Positions 5,602-7,765 of a stretch of 7,765 bases of DNA are shown here, one piece after another. Within the stretch, counting starts at the first letter, position 1. Each line of letters begins with the position of its first letter. The translations under genes and the position numbers were made by a program. Below the pieces are notes generated by a model. That model was given only the letters and a program-made list of their open reading frames with translations, did not search any database and had not been told where the DNA came from. This stretch comes from CAZWRK01 sp964635875 (GTDB lineage Bacteria; Pseudomonadota; Gammaproteobacteria; Burkholderiales; Aquaspirillaceae), in NCBI GenBank assembly GCA_964635875.1, contig CAZWRK010000164.1, positions 1 through 7,765 on the forward strand. Reading direction: 5' to 3'.

Positions 5602-5988
5602 CTATCCGAGCTCGCGCTCCCGGTTCCGCTGGTCGTCCATGCGGGCAGCGGAGGCCGTCACGAAGTCTGCGAAGGCGTGGAGGCTCGACAGCGTCGCCCC
5701 GTCGAGCTTCGGAGCAGCCTGGACGAGCCGGAGAAAGACGGCCCGCTCGTCCGGTAGAAGAGCCTCGATAGCCTTCACAAGAGTCGCGCCGTCGCCGCGA
5801 AGAATTGTCAACTCACCACCACAGGCCTTCGCGTAGGCCTCCAGCGTCGCCACGCTGGGATCATTCTCGCCCGCCTCCATGCGGCTGAGCGCCCCTGGTG
5901 TGAGTCCAGTCTTCAGGGCGGCCTGCCGCTGAGATAGACCAGCGACAAGGCGAAGGTTCAGCATTTGCGACCGGAGAAGTGGGCTCAC
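5602..5988 (-). CDS. XRE-family (Cro/CI-type helix-turn-helix) repressor (128 aa)
   Basis: The product carries a textbook XRE helix-turn-helix over residues 8-60: QMLNLRLVAGLSQRQAALKTG, then LTPGALSRMEAGENDPSVATLEAYAKACGGEL. Helix 2 is QRQAALKTG and the recognition helix follows LTPGALSRME. The C-terminal 65 residues are helical without a recognisable peptidase (no Ser/Lys pair context), so LexA-style self-cleavage is not indicated. I chose GTG 5988 because helix 1 begins at LLRSQM, upstream of ATG 5964, and AGGCGG precedes the GTG. An extension to 6063 would cross the divergent regulator's start. It is divergent from the regulator at 6057 and lies just upstream of the leftward operon. Codons such as CTT, GCT, ACT and GGT are commoner here than in neighbours, hinting at a separate history. 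Confidence 0.85.
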   Translation of the reverse strand: MSPLLRSQMLNLRLVAGLSQRQAALKTGLTPGALSRMEAGENDPSVATLEAYAKACGGELTILRGDGATLVKAIEALLPDERAVFLRLVQAAPKLDGATLSSLHAFADFVTASAARMDDQRNRERELG

Positions 5989-6011
5989 TCGCCCGCCTAC
6001 ACGATCCGGCC

Positions 6012-6040
6012 TTGACGGGCGATGTTGAGCGGGACACAAT
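6012..6040 (+). promoter_or_regulatory. Candidate promoter of the rightward regulator
   Basis: TTGACG (6012-6017) and CACAAT (6035-6040) are separated by exactly 17 bases, matching sigma70 consensus at 5 of 6 and 4 of 6 positions. The expected start, about seven bases on, lies near 6047 within the operator, only about ten bases before the ATG at 6057. This also argues against the earlier in-frame ATG codons at 5979 and 6039. Confidence 0.65.
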
Positions 6041-6042
6041 GG

Positions 6043-6057
6043 TTGAGGAGTCCTCAA
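6043..6057. promoter_or_regulatory. Operator palindrome O-right, TTGAGG-AGT-CCTCAA
   Basis: A perfect 15-bp inverted repeat whose arms are identical to those at 5406-5420 while the 3-bp centre differs, as expected for a dimer binding site. It begins two bases after the -10 element. It contains the GAGGAG ribosome binding site (6045-6050), and its last base is the A of the ATG at 6057. Binding would block initiation of transcription. In RNA, the same palindrome could form a hairpin over the ribosome binding site. Confidence 0.75.
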
Positions 6058-6347
6058 TGTCACCTCCTAAGACCTTCGCGGACTGGCTTTCCCGGGCCGT
6101 CGACGCCTGGCTGGCCGACGTTCCGAGTCGGCGGCAGGGCGACTTCGCTGATGCGATCGGTGTTGACCCAGCCACGGTGACGCGGCTGCGCAAGGACCAG
6201 CAGCGGCCGACGCCGGCGCAGTTGAGCGCGATCGTCCGGGCGTTGAAATGCGGTCCAGACGATGCGCGAAGGGCCTACACCCTCGGCGGCGTCGACGTGA
6301 CCCCGCTGCTGTCGGAGCCCGCCGCCGACGCCCCCGAGGCGGCGTGA
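6057..6347 (+). CDS. Small helix-turn-helix regulator, Cro/CII-like position (96 aa)
   Basis: Residues 24-62 resemble a lambda-repressor-like helix-turn-helix: PSRRQGDFADAIGVDPATVTRLRKDQQRPTPAQLSAIVRAL. Helix 2 is QGDFADAIG, the turn is VDPA, and the recognition helix is TVTRLRKDQ. The N-terminus (FADWLSRAVDAWLA) is an amphipathic helix, and the tail is Ala/Pro/acid-rich. ATG 6057 is chosen because GAGGAG lies six bases upstream, and the candidate promoter leaves no room for earlier starts. The gene is divergent from the XRE repressor, with the perfect operator overlapping its start, which is the place of a Cro- or CII-type gene. Whether it antagonises the repressor or activates other genes cannot be told from the sequence. 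It ends two bases from the convergent membrane gene. Confidence 0.8.
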   Translation: MSPPKTFADWLSRAVDAWLADVPSRRQGDFADAIGVDPATVTRLRKDQQRPTPAQLSAIVRALKCGPDDARRAYTLGGVDVTPLLSEPAADAPEAA

Positions 6348-6349
6348 GC

Positions 6350-6688
6350 CTACTCGGCCTGCGGCAGCACCACGTCGTCGGGCGATGCCTCGGCGGCACG
6401 TGCTCGTGCCGTGGCGTCGAGCTGGATGGCCTCCATGCGGCGCTTGAGGGCGACCTCGGCGCTGGGCGCGAGTTGACCCGCCATGATCCAGCCCCAAGGC
6501 CCGAAGGCGACACCGAGGATCAACCCCGCCCCACCACGGCCGTTGCGATCGCCCCATGCCATCCCCACCAGCCCACTGATCAGCGCGTAGGCGAGGAGCG
6601 CGCAGAGGAGTTGGTTGGCGGCATCCGCCGCGGCCTGGTCGTCGACGTAGCCCCCCGCGAACGCGGCGGAAGCCAGCAGGAAGATCAT
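6350..6688 (-). CDS. Small membrane protein (112 aa)
   Basis: The N-terminus MIFLLASAAFAGG looks like a short signal peptide with an A-F-A/G cleavage site. Two further hydrophobic segments lie at about 27-46 (LLCALLAYALISGLVGMAWG) and 53-73 (GAGLILGVAFGPWGWIMAG), joined by a polar loop GDRNGR. The G-L-I-L-G-x-x-x-G-P-x-G-W pattern is common in small bacterial membrane proteins of unknown function. The last 38 residues are charged and probably cytoplasmic (KRRMEAIQ). The ATG at 6688 has GAGGG eight bases upstream. It is convergent with the regulator and is not part of the leftward operon by spacing. Expression from the lysogen, for example as a superinfection-exclusion protein, is conceivable from position alone. 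No functional motif supports it. Confidence 0.7.
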   Translation of the reverse strand: MIFLLASAAFAGGYVDDQAAADAANQLLCALLAYALISGLVGMAWGDRNGRGGAGLILGVAFGPWGWIMAGQLAPSAEVALKRRMEAIQLDATARARAAEASPDDVVLPQAE

Positions 6689-6873
6689 CGCTCAGCCCTC
6701 GTCCCCGGCGGCACCTCAGTCCGCCGACGGGCGGCGAGGGCTGGGGATTCGCTGACCGTAGCACACCGACTGCTCCGGCCTCCTCGAGACACCTGGCCCG
6801 GAGGCGCGCGGCTGGGCGGGCTGGGGTCGAAGGGGAGGCCGGGCTTGTCGAGTGCATGCCGACAGCGTCGCAC

Positions 6874-6915
6874 TGGAGCTGGTGTTCCGGACGTGACGCG
6901 CGGCCACCAGCTCCA
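6874..6915. promoter_or_regulatory. 11-bp inverted repeat in the leader of the 183-aa gene
   Basis: TGGAGCTGGTG (6874-6884) is the exact reverse complement of CACCAGCTCCA (6905-6915), with a 20-base loop. The right arm ends three bases before the GAGGA ribosome binding site and 13 bases before the ATG at 6928. It could be an operator, an RNA hairpin setting translation, or a terminator-like structure for upstream transcripts, though no T-tract follows. The remaining 6689-6873 shows no gene or convincing promoter on either strand. Confidence 0.6.
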
Positions 6916-6927
6916 CCGAGGATCCCG

Positions 6928-7479
6928 ATGATGCCGACGCCCCCCGAGGAGACGCCGCCCACTGTGGGCCTGTACTGGCCGGGGTACACCGTGCCGGTCT
7001 ACGAGTTGCCGGCGACCGCCGAGGGCACGCTCGTGGTCGCGATTCGGCGGCTGGTGTCGCTGTACGCGGTGCTGTCGCCTGGGCGATCGATCCACGTGGT
7101 CGACGTCGGCGGGCACACCCCGGCGGTGATCGCGCCGCGGGTGGAGGGGGTCCGTGCCCGTTGGCCCCGGCTGGACCCGATGGCCGTGGTGGTCGCGGGC
7201 CTCTACGACAGCGAGGCCCGGGCCGCGGCCGAGGAGTTGCGCGTGAAGCGTCTACCCGGCCGCGTGCGGTGCGGGCGGGTGCCCCTGCCGGTGTTCGGCG
7301 TGCTGACGACGACCCAGGCCGCGCTTCAGCGCGAGCTCGTCAGCAGCGAGCCGGGCCTCGGCCTCATCCAACGGTCGGCGTCGGCCTGGTCCGGGGGCTA
7401 CGACGGCCTCCTCGCGCCGCTCTTCGCGATCGGGCTGATCGCGAGCCAGCTCGACCGCATCCTGCGGCGACACCCCTGA
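6928..7479 (+). CDS. Unknown protein (183 aa)
   Basis: I do not recognise a family. The product reads PTVGLYWPGYTVPVYELPATAEGTLVVAIRRLVSLYAVLSPG, then SIHVVDVGGHTPAVIAPRVEG, MAVVVAGLYDSEARAAAEELRVK and a C-terminal GLLAPLFAIGLIASQLDRILRRHP. The alternation of beta strands and helices suggests a compact alpha/beta domain; the hydrophobic stretch near residue 165 is short and probably a buried helix. There is no signal peptide and only one Cys. I chose ATG 6928 (or its neighbour 6931) because GAGGA lies just upstream, whereas the longer in-frame ATG at 6856 would run through the inverted repeat with an atypical W/C/R-rich leader. It is followed after 48 nt by another gene start. Confidence 0.7.
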   Translation: MMPTPPEETPPTVGLYWPGYTVPVYELPATAEGTLVVAIRRLVSLYAVLSPGRSIHVVDVGGHTPAVIAPRVEGVRARWPRLDPMAVVVAGLYDSEARAAAEELRVKRLPGRVRCGRVPLPVFGVLTTTQAALQRELVSSEPGLGLIQRSASAWSGGYDGLLAPLFAIGLIASQLDRILRRHP

Positions 7480-7483
7480 GCCC

Positions 7484-7498
7484 ACCGCCCACGGCGGT
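7484..7498 (+). terminator. Weak hairpin after the 183-aa gene
   Basis: ACCGCC (7484-7489) pairs with GGCGGT (7493-7498) around a 3-base loop, starting five bases after the stop at 7477-7479. No T-run follows, so if it stops or processes transcripts it is not a canonical intrinsic terminator. It could equally be a stabilising 3' hairpin or chance in GC-rich DNA. Confidence 0.25.
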
Positions 7499-7527
7499 TC
7501 CGTGGACCCAACCGAACGAGGACACAG

Positions 7528-7765
7528 ATGGCACGGACCTACAGCGCCCCCCCCCCCCCAGGATTTCCATGAGGCCGCGCGCCGGCCTCACGCCACCCCA
7601 AAAGAAGTCGCCCCCCGTGTGGGTCGGCCGCGTTGGGGTGCGGATCCTGGATCACCTCCCCCACCCGACCCAAAAGGACCTGCCCGCCCAGACCGGGGCC
7701 ACGACCCCCTCCGTCGACCGGAGGTGTGGCGGCCTCCCGCGGATCGAATTCACGGGGGCGGTCGC
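7528..7765 (+). CDS. Partial gene with frame broken at a C13 run; re-entered frame resembles a winged-helix segment
   Basis: ATG 7528 has GAGGA at 7518-7522, a well-placed ribosome binding site. The frame reads MARTYSAPPPPGFP and then stops (TGA 7570-7572), because the run of 13 C at 7547-7559 sets the wrong phase. With one more C, or a -1 slip, the frame continues open to the window edge and includes RILDHLPHPTQKDLPAQTG and ATTPSVDRRCGGL. This has the rhythm of a winged helix (helix, T/Q-K-D-L-A-x-x-T-G-A-T, recognition helix T-P-S-V-D-R) but with unexpected Pro residues. With one less C the frame is also open but Pro/Arg-rich. A sequencing error in the homopolymer is the default explanation; phase variation or frameshifting are alternatives. 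Confidence 0.4.
7547..7559. repeat. Homopolymer of 13 C
   Basis: Thirteen consecutive C bases lie 19 nt into the gene that starts at 7528. Such runs are common sites of indel error and of slipped-strand phase variation. Its length directly decides which downstream frame is read. Confidence 0.95.
7570..7590 (+). other. 8-bp GC-rich hairpin 10 nt after the C13 run
   Basis: TGAGGCCG (7570-7577) pairs perfectly with CGGCCTCA (7583-7590) around a 5-base loop. The stem begins 10 nt after the homopolymer and contains the TGA that ends the unshifted frame. There is no T-tract downstream. It could stimulate frameshifting at the run or simply reflect GC-rich coding sequence. Confidence 0.5.

Noticed and set aside
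5515..5757. 80-codon plus-strand open frame starting MKPRNALLSACYDLL
   Set aside because: The first 29 codons look plausible, but the nearest GAGG is about 12 bases from the ATG and about two thirds of the frame is antisense to the repressor. Not supported enough to annotate.
6060..6989. 309-codon minus-strand open frame
   Set aside because: Arg/Gly/Pro-rich and antisense to the regulator, and it overlaps the membrane protein in another frame. No start signal or domain is visible.

Overview
This is a very GC-rich window whose layout looks like the regulatory and early region of a temperate phage, prophage or related mobile element. It holds an XRE-type repressor facing a small helix-turn-helix regulator, identical operator-like palindromes at two promoters, and a long leftward operon of tightly overlapping, mostly unrecognised genes around a ParB-like protein. 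The host cannot be fixed from sequence alone. High GC, Ala/Pro/acid-rich linkers and a lipid-facing leader of the form MIFLLASAAFA-GG would suit a Myxococcota-type or other high-GC bacterium, but this is inference.

Leftward operon (about 5424 down to position 1, minus strand). In transcription order: a 103-aa unknown protein; two tandem paralogues (128 and 153 aa) that share VVVFGP and VVQV at the same residue numbers; a 640-aa protein with cysteine motifs, a long low-complexity linker and an alpha-helical C-terminal half; a 75-aa unknown; a 527-aa ParB-like protein with a C-terminal zinc-knuckle-like motif; a possible truncated XRE-like reading frame; a 91-aa DUF6948-like protein; and the start of a Gly/Tyr/Asp hexamer-repeat gene that runs off the left edge. 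Five of the first six genes are joined by 4-nt stop/start overlaps or abut within 1 nt, so they are probably translationally coupled.

Control region (5396-6347). A minus-strand XRE repressor (GTG 5988 to 5602) is divergent from a plus-strand regulator (6057-6347). The perfect palindrome TTGAGG-N3-CCTCAA occurs twice: at 5406-5420, just downstream of a candidate promoter for the leftward operon, and at 6043-6057, at the predicted transcription start of the rightward regulator, overlapping its ribosome binding site and start codon. The simplest model is a lysogeny-type switch in which one repressor closes both promoters.

Right part (6350-7765). A small membrane protein is convergent with the regulator. 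It is followed by a structured leader (11-bp inverted repeat) ahead of an unrecognised 183-aa gene, then by a gene start with a good ribosome binding site whose frame is broken by a run of 13 C. An 8-bp hairpin lies 10 nt after that run, and the re-entered frame resembles a winged-helix DNA-binding segment before the window ends.

No tRNA, rRNA, CRISPR array or transposase was recognised.
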